Positions 16,707-25,237 of a DNA stretch of 64,000 bases are shown here, in pieces. The position numbers were made by a program, and so were the translations under genes. The number at the start of each line of letters is the position of its first letter. Position 1 is the first letter of the stretch. The notes beneath the pieces are model-generated. The model was not told where the DNA came from, searched no databases, and saw nothing but the letters and a program-made list of their open reading frames with translations. The stretch spans positions 124,001 through 188,000 of the forward strand of contig JAOYTL010000013.1 in assembly GCA_025846845.1 (NCBI GenBank), given 5' to 3'. This stretch comes from Alloboseaceae bacterium BT-24-1 (GTDB lineage Bacteria; Pseudomonadota; Alphaproteobacteria; Rhizobiales; Beijerinckiaceae).

Positions 16707-17950
16707 CGCGGCAAGAGCCCCAGCGCGCGGCGGGTGGCCGCGTCGAAGCCCGGGCCGGCCTCGTTCTCGGCGAGCGCGAACCCGCCCGTTCCCGCATAGG
16801 TCCAGCAGGCCCAGGCGAAACCATGCGCCTCGGCGAGCTCGCGCATGTCACGCAGCCAGTTCTCGCGCGCGGCCGCGCCCTCCGGGGTGCCCAGATAAGG
16901 CGTCCTATGCACACCGAACTCGCCGAGCAGGATGGCATGGGCAGGCAGGCGCTGCGCGCTGCGCCAGGCGCTCACCTGTCGGAAAGTCCGTTCGAGCGCC
17001 GATCGATCGAAGCCGGCATAGCGGGCGAGCGTCCGCATCGCCTGTCGTGCCTGTTCCAAGGCGGGGCCGTCGAGACTGAGGCTGCCGATACGCCGCTGGG
17101 TTGCCGCCATCATCGCCTCGGCCGATCGCGGCCCCGGATAGGCGATCGCGTCCAGCGCATAGGCGGGATTTCCACGCACGCCCTGATGGGTGAACTGCCA
17201 GGGCGCGTAGTCGTGATAGGTATAGATCAGGCGCGTATCGCCTGCGAACGGGCGCATATCGATCTCAACCAGCGCCGTCGCGGCATTCATCGAGCCGCCG
17301 CCCAGCACCAGCGGCAGCGTCGCCGAGCCGCTGCGGGCGGCTCTGTAAGCAGCTTCGAGCATGGGTTGCCAGGCTGCCTGCGGCAGCTCCGGCTCGTTCA
17401 TCAGCTCGAGCGCGACCCTCGGCGCGCCGATGGCCGCCCTCTCCTGGAGGAGTCGCTCCAGGCCTCCGGCTAGGCGCTGCAGCAAGGCGAGCACGGCGCA
17501 GAATGCCGGCGTATCGACGCCCGCCGTTAGCACAGCCGGCCGGTAGGCCGGATTCATCGCGCTTGGATGCAGGTCGACGATCACGCCGAGATCGGCGTCG
17601 AGCAGGTCGCGGACCGTGCCGATCAGGCGCTCGTCGAGCCGATCGCGAGCCGGTCCGGTGAAGGCCAGGAAAGGGCCGACATCGACGGCCAGGCGCACGA
17701 AATCGAAGCCTGCAGCACGGATCGCCTGCCGCTGCGGCTGGTCGAAGCGAAAGCGCGGCGCCGAGAACGGCGCATCGCCATAGGAGCCTTCGGCGCCGAC
17801 ATCAGCCCAGCCCAGCGCGTGCGAGACGCCGATGCCACGGCGAAACAGCGGGATGTCGGCGCCGGGTCCGCCTGCGGCTGGCAGCGCCCCGACGGAGGCG
17901 AGCGTCGCGACGCCGGCAAGGCCGCTGAGAAGGAGGCGCCGGGTGGTCAC
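16703..17950 (-). CDS. Exported glycoside hydrolase family 5 (cellulase-like)
   Basis: 415 aa from a GTG at 17950 that overlaps the upstream stop (GTGA); a longer reading to 17965 is possible. An N-terminal signal with TTRRLLLSG... suggests export, possibly by Tat. Catalytic signatures of GH5 are the acid/base Glu in 'LELMNEPE' and the nucleophile Glu in 'ILLGEFG', with 'YTYHDYAPW' between them. In exopolysaccharide operons such enzymes trim or release the polymer, or control its length in the periplasm. Coupling to the methyltransferase and acyltransferase supports this. The glycan substrate is unknown. Confidence 0.9.
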   Translation of the reverse strand: MTTRRLLLSGLAGVATLASVGALPAAGGPGADIPLFRRGIGVSHALGWADVGAEGSYGDAPFSAPRFRFDQPQRQAIRAAGFDFVRLAVDVGPFLAFTGPARDRLDERLIGTVRDLLDADLGVIVDLHPSAMNPAYRPAVLTAGVDTPAFCAVLALLQRLAGGLERLLQERAAIGAPRVALELMNEPELPQAAWQPMLEAAYRAARSGSATLPLVLGGGSMNAATALVEIDMRPFAGDTRLIYTYHDYAPWQFTHQGVRGNPAYALDAIAYPGPRSAEAMMAATQRRIGSLSLDGPALEQARQAMRTLARYAGFDRSALERTFRQVSAWRSAQRLPAHAILLGEFGVHRTPYLGTPEGAAARENWLRDMRELAEAHGFAWACWTYAGTGGFALAENEAGPGFDAATRRALGLLPR

Positions 17951-18855
17951 GACGCCATCTCCCAATCGCCACCCGGCCCAGGATAGCGCGCCGTCAGGGC
18001 GCCATCGAGGACGCTCATGTCGTCCAGGCTCGCAAAGGGCGCAGCGAGGCCGCGCAGCGAGAGCTCGCGAAGCGCGGGATCGATCGTGCGCGACGGCACG
18101 AAGCGGACGTCGCTCCAGCCCTTGGCCACGAAGTTACGGATGTAATCGGCGGGACGCTGCCGGTTCGGCTGCCCGGGAAAGCGGAAGAGCCGGTAGAACG
18201 GCTCGGGATAGCGATAGATGTTGTTCGGGTCGCGCTCGCGGATCCAGCGCGAATGCGTCTGCAGATCAATGATGTGGACGCTCTCGCAGCCCGGTCGGGC
18301 GACCTGCGTCAGGCCCGCAATAGCCTGCGCAGGGTCGTCATAGTGCTCGAATGCAGCACAGCTGACGATCAGGTCGAAGCCGCGCCCCTCGGCCAGGCGC
18401 GGGATATCGAAATCGCGCCCGACGGCATAGCCGAACTCACGCGCGCCGGGCGTGAAGGCGATGGCCCGGGCGCGCTCCCGGTCGGCCTCGCGGCCTTCGG
18501 GAAAGTGGTCGAGCAGTTGCTCATAGAAGGCCGGGCCCTCGCCGCCGGCGAGGTCGAAGACATCGATGGCGTGATAGGATCGCGCTCCGAGCGCGAGGAA
18601 GAGCACGCCATTGCCGCGCGATGCGCCGGGGCTAAGCTCCAGCACATCGCGGCCACGCAGGTCGACATGCGGCGGCAGGAAGCGGCGCAGCGAAGCGAAG
18701 ATGTCGAGAAGGTAGGCGACCTTGCCCTCGTCATCCGATTTCGTGACGCGGTTTGGCGTGGTGTAGCCGTTGAGCCTGCTCTTGCCCCAGGCCAGGCCGA
18801 GGAAACCGAGACCCAGGATCGTCATTTCGAGGTTTCGCAGGGCAGGCGTCATCAT
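17947..18855 (-). CDS. Class I SAM-dependent methyltransferase-like protein
   Basis: 302 aa from the first of two tandem ATGs at 18855, which overlap the glycosyltransferase stop. An N-terminal hydrophobic segment ('MTILGLGFLGLAWGK') is followed by a Rossmann-type methyltransferase core: 'DVLELSPGASRGNGVLFLALGA' (motif I variant), 'FDLIVSCAAFEHYDDPAQAI' (motif IV) and a C-terminal strand region. The motif I glycines are non-standard (SPGAS), so SAM use should be treated as likely but not certain. In this operon it probably O-methylates a sugar of the exopolysaccharide repeat or its lipid-linked precursor. Confidence 0.78.
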   Translation of the reverse strand: MMTPALRNLEMTILGLGFLGLAWGKSRLNGYTTPNRVTKSDDEGKVAYLLDIFASLRRFLPPHVDLRGRDVLELSPGASRGNGVLFLALGARSYHAIDVFDLAGGEGPAFYEQLLDHFPEGREADRERARAIAFTPGAREFGYAVGRDFDIPRLAEGRGFDLIVSCAAFEHYDDPAQAIAGLTQVARPGCESVHIIDLQTHSRWIRERDPNNIYRYPEPFYRLFRFPGQPNRQRPADYIRNFVAKGWSDVRFVPSRTIDPALRELSLRGLAAPFASLDDMSVLDGALTARYPGPGGDWEMAS

Positions 18856-20066
18856 CGGCCTCCGAACTCGACACGTGTCCCGATGCCGGTACCGCCATGG
18901 CGCACACTGCCCGGCCGCCAGTCGAGGAGCGCGCTTTCGTAGACGTCCATGGTGCGCTCGACGATCGCGCCCCATCCGAAGGAATCGAGGACTCGCGCCG
19001 CGCGCTCCGCGCCCTCGGCTGTGCTGGGCGCGGCGAGTTTCGACCGCATCGCCTCTGCGAGCGCACCGACCTCACCCAAGGGGAAATAGCTCTCCCTCCC
19101 AAGATCGAGCGCGAGATTGGCGTCGATGTCGCTGGCGAGACAGGGCGCTCCATAGCTGAGAGCCTCGAGCAGCACCATCGGCATGCCTTCATGGCTCGAG
19201 GGGAGAACGAACAAGCCTGCGTGCCGATAGAGCTGGGACAGGGCCTCGCCGCGCTGGAAGCCCGCCATCACCACGCCGCACGTCGCTGCAGCTGCTGCCT
19301 CGACGGCGCGTTGATAGGGGCCGGCGTGGTCGGCCGTGCCTGCGATGACGAGCTTGAGGCCGGGATCGTTCAGGCGCGCGAAGGCCGTGATCAGATCGAG
19401 ATGCCGCTTCTCTTCGACGATCCTGCCGACGCTCAGAATATAGCGACCTGGCGTGACCTGGATGCGGTCGAGATAGGCGGTGTCCAGCTTCGGGAACGGA
19501 TTTTCGACCCCGTTCGGGATGAAGATCGCGCCTACGCTGAATTTGCGACGGACGCTGTCGACGATAACCTTCGAGACGCCGATATTCGCATGGGAAAACA
19601 GCATTCCCATCGCTTCGCCGGTCCGCAGAATGGATTTGGCGAGGCGCCCCCATTTCTGGCGCTCATAGTCGAAGCCATGATGCGTTACCACGACATGGAG
19701 GCCGAGCAGGCGCGCGAACGGGGTCAACAAGGCCGGCCCGATCGCGTGGATATGCACGAGGTCCGGGTTCCGCCCCGCTGCGACGATCAGGCCCAATGCC
19801 GTATGCGCCAGCGCCTCGAAGCTGCGCGATCGCGGCGCCCAGACCGGCGTGACGGTCACGCCTTTCCAGGTATAGGGCCGTTGCGAGGGCAGGTACGGCG
19901 CGCGGCCGAGGACTTCGACCTGCCAGCCCCGTTCCGCCAGGCGCGCCGAGATCGCAGCGACGTGGGTTTCGACCCCGCCCTGAATCTCGGGAACGCCGCG
20001 CAGGCCGACGAAGATGACCTTCCGTTCGGGTGGGTCTGCGCCGATGGGCGGGATCAAGGTGTACAT
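18852..20066 (-). CDS. Glycosyltransferase family 4
   Basis: 404 aa from the ATG at 20066, which overlaps the upstream stop by 1 nt (TGATG). GT-B fold: the N-terminal domain has 'FVGLRGVPEIQGGVETHVAA' and a GT4 acceptor-side pattern 'VVVTHHGFDYERQKWGR'. The C-terminal domain has 'YILSVGRIVEEKRHLDLI' and the nucleotide-sugar E-x7-E motif around 'PSSHEGMPMVLLEALSYG'. It probably adds one sugar of the repeat unit at the cytoplasmic face. Donor and acceptor cannot be read from sequence. Confidence 0.93.
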   Translation of the reverse strand: MYTLIPPIGADPPERKVIFVGLRGVPEIQGGVETHVAAISARLAERGWQVEVLGRAPYLPSQRPYTWKGVTVTPVWAPRSRSFEALAHTALGLIVAAGRNPDLVHIHAIGPALLTPFARLLGLHVVVTHHGFDYERQKWGRLAKSILRTGEAMGMLFSHANIGVSKVIVDSVRRKFSVGAIFIPNGVENPFPKLDTAYLDRIQVTPGRYILSVGRIVEEKRHLDLITAFARLNDPGLKLVIAGTADHAGPYQRAVEAAAAATCGVVMAGFQRGEALSQLYRHAGLFVLPSSHEGMPMVLLEALSYGAPCLASDIDANLALDLGRESYFPLGEVGALAEAMRSKLAAPSTAEGAERAARVLDSFGWGAIVERTMDVYESALLDWRPGSVRHGGTGIGTRVEFGGR

Positions 20067-21292
20067 CAGCCGAGCGCCTCGTAGAGGTCGGTGGTGCGGT
20101 CGCGATATCGATCGGGCGAGAACTCCCAGGCGACCCAAGCGCGGCCGGCGGCGCCGAGGCCGGCGCGCGCACTGGAGGAAAGGCTCGCGAGGGTGGCGAG
20201 CGCCTCGGCCAGCATCTCGGCACTGCCCGGCTCGACCAGCGCGCCGGTCTCACCATCGGCGACCAGCTCCGGAATGCCGCCGATCTGCGTGCCGATGACC
20301 GGGCGCCCGAGCGCATAAGCCTCGAGGACGCTGATGGGCGCGTTCTCGTACCATTCGGAGGGCAGGACCAGCGCCAGTGCCTCGCCGACCAGCCGCTTCA
20401 GCTCCGGCTTGTCGAGATGGCCGGCGAAGGCGACATCGGCGCCGAGATTCCATGCAAGATGGCGCAGGGTTGTCTCTTCAGGACCGGTGCCGGCCAGGAC
20501 CAGTCGCTGGCCCGACAGCGCGGCTGCGCGCACCAGCGTGGCCAGCCCCTTCTCCGGCGCGAGCCGCCCCGCATAGACGAAATAGTCGCCTTCATGGAAC
20601 GCGGGCGAATACTGACTCGTGTCGATGCAGTTCGGAATGTAGGTGATACGGCTTGCATCCCATCCCCATTCCACCAGCTTGTCGCGGTAGAAGCGGCTTG
20701 GAGCGACGAGACGGTCGATCGTGTCGCGGTAGAGGCCGAGGCTTCGGTGGACCAGCGTCTCCATCAGGACGAGCCCGCTCACCATGGCGGAATCCTTGAC
20801 GCAGCGCCGGAGCAGGACGTTGTGGATGCGGCCGCCATGGCAGCGCTCACAGACATGGCCCTGGCTCAGCATCTTGTAGGCCGGGCAGGCGATCTTCAGG
20901 TCGTGCGCTGTCATCACCAGCGGCACGCCCTCGGCCTTGAGGGCTCCGAAGATCGACGGCGAGATGTGGTGGTAGACGTTGTGGGCGTGCGCCACTGTCG
21001 GCGGTGCCCGCCCGATCAGGGCGCGGATCTTCCGGCGGGCCTCCAGCGAGAAGATGATCTTGGCGGCCTGCCTCGCCTTGGTGATCGGCCCGCCCGCCCC
21101 GCCATATTCGATTTCGGAGACGAAATAGTCGGACCAGGCGCTCGGCAGATTGGCGGGGTGCTGCATCGCGAAAGGCACGACCTCCCAGCCGGCCGCGGCG
21201 AACAGGTCGATATGGTCGAGGAAGACGCTTTCGGCACCGCCGCGGCGATAGAAGTAGTTGTTGATGGCCAGGAGCCGCCGGGCACGCGTCAT
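20066..21292 (-). CDS. Glycosyltransferase family 4
   Basis: 408-aa GT-B enzyme. The N-terminal 'NNYFYRRGGAESVFLDH' is the GT4 (Glyco_transf_4) opening. A Cys-rich insert ('CERCHGGRIHNVLLRRCVKDS') is common in one GT4 subgroup. The C-terminal E-x7-E region is 'PSEWYENAPISVLEAYALG'. It overlaps the deacetylase gene by 4 bp (ATGA) and the next GT4 by 1 bp. It probably builds the lipid-linked repeat unit together with the GT4 at 18852 and the GT2 at 26549. Confidence 0.93.
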   Translation of the reverse strand: MTRARRLLAINNYFYRRGGAESVFLDHIDLFAAAGWEVVPFAMQHPANLPSAWSDYFVSEIEYGGAGGPITKARQAAKIIFSLEARRKIRALIGRAPPTVAHAHNVYHHISPSIFGALKAEGVPLVMTAHDLKIACPAYKMLSQGHVCERCHGGRIHNVLLRRCVKDSAMVSGLVLMETLVHRSLGLYRDTIDRLVAPSRFYRDKLVEWGWDASRITYIPNCIDTSQYSPAFHEGDYFVYAGRLAPEKGLATLVRAAALSGQRLVLAGTGPEETTLRHLAWNLGADVAFAGHLDKPELKRLVGEALALVLPSEWYENAPISVLEAYALGRPVIGTQIGGIPELVADGETGALVEPGSAEMLAEALATLASLSSSARAGLGAAGRAWVAWEFSPDRYRDRTTDLYEALG

Positions 21293-22104
21293 CTCGCCTG
21301 CTCCCGCAATCCCATGCGCTCGAGCGCCGCGTCGACGGTCAGCACATGGCAGCCACGTGCGAGCGCATATCCGACCAGCAGCCGGAAGCTGGGCGGCGTG
21401 CAGCCATAAGGCGTCGGCCTCGGCGAGATGTCGTGCGTGAAGAAGATCAGCCAGCCGGGGTTGACGACGAGCGCCTCGATCCAGCGAGCCAGCCCCAGGA
21501 CATGCTGCTGCGGCTGGCGGATTTCGACCGCGCGCAGGAAGGTCGGGTCGGTCGGGCCGCGATTGATCCCTTCGCCTGCTGCACGGCAGGTGCGGAAGAC
21601 GTCGGCGAGGATGCTCCGTTTGCCGACGGAGCCATTGTTGTAGGGATAGGCGAAGTTGCGCCGGCTCGGCCGTGGGTCGATCTCGTCGAGATAGCGCGCA
21701 TTGCGGGCCAGGTCCTCGACGAGGGCGTTGCCGTCGACATGCCTCAGATCCCGGTGCGCATAGCTATGGCAGCCGATCTCGTGGCCGCGCGTTGCAAGCT
21801 CCCTGCAGCCCGCCAGATCGATCAGCGTGCGATCCGGCTCGATGCGCCCCTCGAGACCGCCGGAAATGTAGAATGTGCCACGCACGCCATCCGCTTCGAG
21901 GATCGTGGCGCCCAGATCGAGAGCGGAAGCGGGCACGTCGTCGAAGGTGAAGGAGACGATCGGCTCGCGTGTCGGCACCTGCATGACCTGCCACGGCGCG
22001 GCCCGGATCAGCCGGTTCTCGAGTCGGCTGGCGCACTGATCGATCAGCGCCGGCAAGCGGGCAGCGCGTTCGGACAGGGTGGGAATCGTGACCGCGCTAG
22101 ACAT
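21289..22104 (-). CDS. Polysaccharide deacetylase (NodB homology)
   Basis: 271 aa. The NodB core shows motif 1 'SFTFDDVPAS' (catalytic base Asp and metal Asp), motif 2 'HEIGCHSYAHRDL' (metal His pair) and a later 'FFTHDI' with the catalytic-type His. No signal peptide is evident, so it may act on cytoplasmic lipid-linked intermediates by removing N- or O-acetyl groups. It is coupled on both sides to the polymerase and GT4 genes. Confidence 0.92.
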   Translation of the reverse strand: MSSAVTIPTLSERAARLPALIDQCASRLENRLIRAAPWQVMQVPTREPIVSFTFDDVPASALDLGATILEADGVRGTFYISGGLEGRIEPDRTLIDLAGCRELATRGHEIGCHSYAHRDLRHVDGNALVEDLARNARYLDEIDPRPSRRNFAYPYNNGSVGKRSILADVFRTCRAAGEGINRGPTDPTFLRAVEIRQPQQHVLGLARWIEALVVNPGWLIFFTHDISPRPTPYGCTPPSFRLLVGYALARGCHVLTVDAALERMGLREQAR

Positions 22105-23422
22105 GGGCCGGCTCCATGCCGCGGCGATGATGTGCCGGCTCTTTGATCTCGTGCGCGTTTGCCTGGAGATGAAGGCCGAAGATCGCGACGACCAGCATGA
22201 ACCAGATCAGGCTGCCCGACTGGAAGAACAGGCTCTCGACGCAGGCGACCAGGATCCCATAGAGCCAGATCCGCACGAACAGGCGCGTCAACGCCGGATC
22301 GTTCGTCGTGGCCTCCGCCCGGGCTATGTCGCGCAGCGGCAGCCAGACGAGCAGGGCCAGGGTCAGGACGAGACCTGGAATGCCCGTGGTGATCGCCATG
22401 TCGAGATAGGCGTTGTGGCCGTTGAAGGCGGCGAAGGCCCAGCTCGTCGCCGCACCGCCCTTATGGACCATCTCGTCGGTCTGCCAGAACAGCTGGAAGC
22501 CGTAGCCGGTCAGCGGGTTGTCGATGGCGGCGGCTGCGCCGATCTTCCAGATGTCGATGCGGTTGGTGAAGGTCGGGTCGATGCCGAGCTGCGCGACCAG
22601 ATCGCGCATGGCAGGTGATACCGAGCAGCCGATCGTGAGGATGTTGACGGCGGCGATCCCCAAAACGACCATCGGGGTCCGAACAGCGCGCCAACGCTCG
22701 AAAACCCAGGCGATGGCGAGAATGCCGGGCATCGCCGCAATGGCGGATTTTCCGCCGGTCTGGCTCAGGAACAAAAGCGCCAGCAGCACCATCACCCCGC
22801 CGACGAGCCGGCGGCCGGTGCCGAACAGATAGAGCCCGGCGAAGCTGATGATCACCATCGCAGCCGCCGCGACGTTCTTGTGCGCGAAATGGCCGCGCCA
22901 GAGCCCTGCATTCATCGGCTCGCGGATTTCGCTGGCCTGATGAATCGCGAGCTGTGGCATCAGTGCGACGCCGGCATAGGCGAGCCCCAGGGCACCCAGG
23001 CAGCAGATGGTGAGCATGCCGGCGAACTGGCGCTCGGAGCGCGGCAGCAGCAGCAGGATGCTGCCGTTCACGATGGTGAGCGTCGCCAGAAAGACGCGCT
23101 TGAGCGCCAGGTCGGGTTGCGACGAGACGGCCGAGACGATCGCGAACCAGAGGAGCAGCGCGATCAGAATGCCCCGCGGACGCGCGACCAGGTGGCGCGC
23201 CGGCGAACAGAAGACTGTCAGCCACAGGGCCGCGGTCAGGCTAAGATAGATGATCTGATTGAGCGTGCTCGACTTGGCCGTCGCGGCGTCATTCGCATCG
23301 GCTACCGACAGGTCGATGAACGGCGTCAGCGTGACCAGGTAGAACAGCAGCGTCGCGACGAAGAGCAGTCCCCCAAGGGTGCCCGCAGTCGAGCGCGCGC
23401 GCATCTCGTTCGTCTGGCTCAT
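22097..23422 (-). CDS. Polysaccharide polymerase / O-antigen ligase-like protein (Wzy/ExoQ type)
   Basis: 441 aa with about ten to twelve hydrophobic helices. A long periplasmic loop holds 'GLWRGHFAHKNVAAAA', the Wzy_C-type signature shared by ExoQ and WaaL, then 'TFTNRIDIWKIG' and 'GYGFQLFW...NGHNAYLD'. In Wzx/Wzy systems this protein joins flipped repeat units into polymer in the periplasm. It overlaps the chain-length gene (ATGA) and the deacetylase gene. Confidence 0.9.
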   Translation of the reverse strand: MSQTNEMRARSTAGTLGGLLFVATLLFYLVTLTPFIDLSVADANDAATAKSSTLNQIIYLSLTAALWLTVFCSPARHLVARPRGILIALLLWFAIVSAVSSQPDLALKRVFLATLTIVNGSILLLLPRSERQFAGMLTICCLGALGLAYAGVALMPQLAIHQASEIREPMNAGLWRGHFAHKNVAAAAMVIISFAGLYLFGTGRRLVGGVMVLLALLFLSQTGGKSAIAAMPGILAIAWVFERWRAVRTPMVVLGIAAVNILTIGCSVSPAMRDLVAQLGIDPTFTNRIDIWKIGAAAAIDNPLTGYGFQLFWQTDEMVHKGGAATSWAFAAFNGHNAYLDMAITTGIPGLVLTLALLVWLPLRDIARAEATTNDPALTRLFVRIWLYGILVACVESLFFQSGSLIWFMLVVAIFGLHLQANAHEIKEPAHHRRGMEPAHV

Positions 23423-24855
23423 GGCGCTGCGCTCCTGCGGGACCGAAACTCGCCGAGGTAACCGAGGGCCAGGAGCGCGCCCGCTGAGAGAAGCAGGCCC
23501 AGCGCCATACCCGCCGGAGCCGCGACGATCGGGCGAGGCGGCCAGGTCGAACGCGATGGAGCAGCCGCGGCCGTGATGACGCGGACATCCGTCGCGTCGA
23601 TCTGCTGTCGCTGAGCAGCCTCGCCCGCCCGGGTCAGGAAGGTCTGGTAGAGCGCAGTCTTGGCGCTCGCCTCGCGCTCGAGCTCCCGCAATTTCACCTG
23701 GGCCTGGTCGTCGGCGGAGACGCTCCCGCGCAGCATGCGCGTCTCCCCGTTCAGCCCGTCAAGCGCCTTTCTGGCCTGGTCGACCTCGATGCGGGCGGCA
23801 CGCCGAAGCCGCTCGGTTTCGGATCTGATCGATTTGGCCAAGGCGTCGGCTTCGGCCAGTACATTGACCAGGGAGGGATGGCGCGGCCCCAAGGTCTTGC
23901 CGAGGGCCGCAACCTGTCGACGCAAGGCCGCCTCGTCGGCGAGCAAGCCGGCCAGGATTTGCGACTGGACGCTCCCGCCTTGCGCGCCGTGCTCCGAGAC
24001 TGCGCGCGTGACTTCGTTGTAGCGCGCCTCAGCCTCGGCCAGCCGCGCCTTGGCATCGGTCAGCTTGGCGCTCATCCGCTCCAGGGCTTCCGTGCTGAGC
24101 GGCTGCCTGGACGGGCCCTGCTGCAGGCCATTGGCGCGGCGGAAGGCTTCGACCCGGTCTTCCGCCTCGGTCGCGGCCGCCTTGATCTCGCCGAGTCGGG
24201 CGGTCAGCCCCTGCGCCGCACGCCCGACCCGCTCCGCGTCGGCTCGCACGACCTCCTCGCGGAAGGTCTCGGCAACGGCATTTGCGAGCCGCGCCGACAT
24301 GGCCGCCTCGCTCGCCCAGACCGACAGGGACACGACATAGGACCGCTCCTGCCGCGCAACGGTGATGCGCCTGGCGAGAGCGGCAGCAAGATCGGCCCCA
24401 TCGCCGGGTTGTCGTTGATCGGAAGCTCCCAGGAAATCGAACAGCGGCGGCTTGCCCGCGAATTCCGGATCATTCCTGAGGGCGAGTTCGTCGACGACAC
24501 GGCGCAAGACGTTGCCCGAGGAGATCATCCTCATCTTGCTCTCGACATCGAGGATCTGGCTGTCGCTCTGGATGTTCGTTGCGTAGAGATCGTTCGGAGC
24601 GACCAGCAGGTTGGATGGCGCGATCGTCAGCTCCGTCGTCGCCTTGAAGCGCGGCGTCAGCAGAAATGTGACGCCGACGGCCGCGACGGCGCCGACGAGC
24701 GCTGCAACCAGCATCCAGAACCAGCCACGCAGCAGCCAGCCCAGAGCCTGGGTGGCGCTAATCGTGCGGACGGGCGGGACCGCCAATTCGACAGCTCGTC
24801 GAAAAGGAGCCTCATCCTCACGCCGCATCTTGCTGCTGTCGGTTGTGAGGTACAT
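23419..24855 (-). CDS. Polysaccharide chain-length determinant / co-polymerase (Wzz/GumC family)
   Basis: 478 aa if started at the ATG at 24855; in-frame alternatives are a GTG at 24954 and an ATG at 24828, and the ribosome-binding sites are weak. One transmembrane helix lies near residue 45 ('GWFWMLVAALVGAVAAVGVTF') and another at the C-terminus ('AAPAGMALGLLLSAGALLALGYL'). Between them is a long periplasmic coiled-coil region (about 160-420) typical of Wzz/GumC. There is no attached tyrosine kinase domain. It regulates polymer length and links the polymerase to export. It heads the eight-gene operon. Confidence 0.9.
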   Translation of the reverse strand: MYLTTDSSKMRREDEAPFRRAVELAVPPVRTISATQALGWLLRGWFWMLVAALVGAVAAVGVTFLLTPRFKATTELTIAPSNLLVAPNDLYATNIQSDSQILDVESKMRMISSGNVLRRVVDELALRNDPEFAGKPPLFDFLGASDQRQPGDGADLAAALARRITVARQERSYVVSLSVWASEAAMSARLANAVAETFREEVVRADAERVGRAAQGLTARLGEIKAAATEAEDRVEAFRRANGLQQGPSRQPLSTEALERMSAKLTDAKARLAEAEARYNEVTRAVSEHGAQGGSVQSQILAGLLADEAALRRQVAALGKTLGPRHPSLVNVLAEADALAKSIRSETERLRRAARIEVDQARKALDGLNGETRMLRGSVSADDQAQVKLRELEREASAKTALYQTFLTRAGEAAQRQQIDATDVRVITAAAAPSRSTWPPRPIVAAPAGMALGLLLSAGALLALGYLGEFRSRRSAAP

Positions 24856-25237
24856 CTCGGCCTGCGTCAGTGTGAGTGCGCGTTTGCCTTGGACATCGCG
24901 GAGCTCTGCTCGGGCCGCGCAGGCCGAGTTCCGAGAGCTGAGAAGAAATGCCACGGTCTCTCGAAGTGACGGGAGTGGCAGAGGACGTGCGCCTGCTCTG
25001 GTGAACCTGCCTCACCTGGGGCGCGAGGGATCGGAACAAGCCTGACGGCCGCACTCGTGACCATGTCTCTCCCCATGTCCGCGAATTTCTCTCGAATTAC
25101 ACCTACAAGTTGTGATAATCTCTACTCACTGAGAAAACACAACCTATGGTAGTTATTTCAATTAAACGTTAACCTTACCGGGAGGCCGTCGCGTCGGTGT
25201 CGAGGCGCGCTTCTGCCGCCGCAAATGGGGGAATGTC
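24856..25237. promoter_or_regulatory. Divergent promoter region of the exopolysaccharide locus with TTACACC-N3-AAGTTGT motif
   Basis: About 380 bp between the chain-length gene and the flippase, with a distinct AT-rich core at 25080-25175. A motif TTACACC-N3-AAGTTGT occupies 25097-25113, and a diverged copy in the opposite orientation lies at 25139-25155. A matching copy precedes the GNAT-like gene at 28961-28977. This is a strong candidate for a shared regulator site. Confidence 0.55.
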
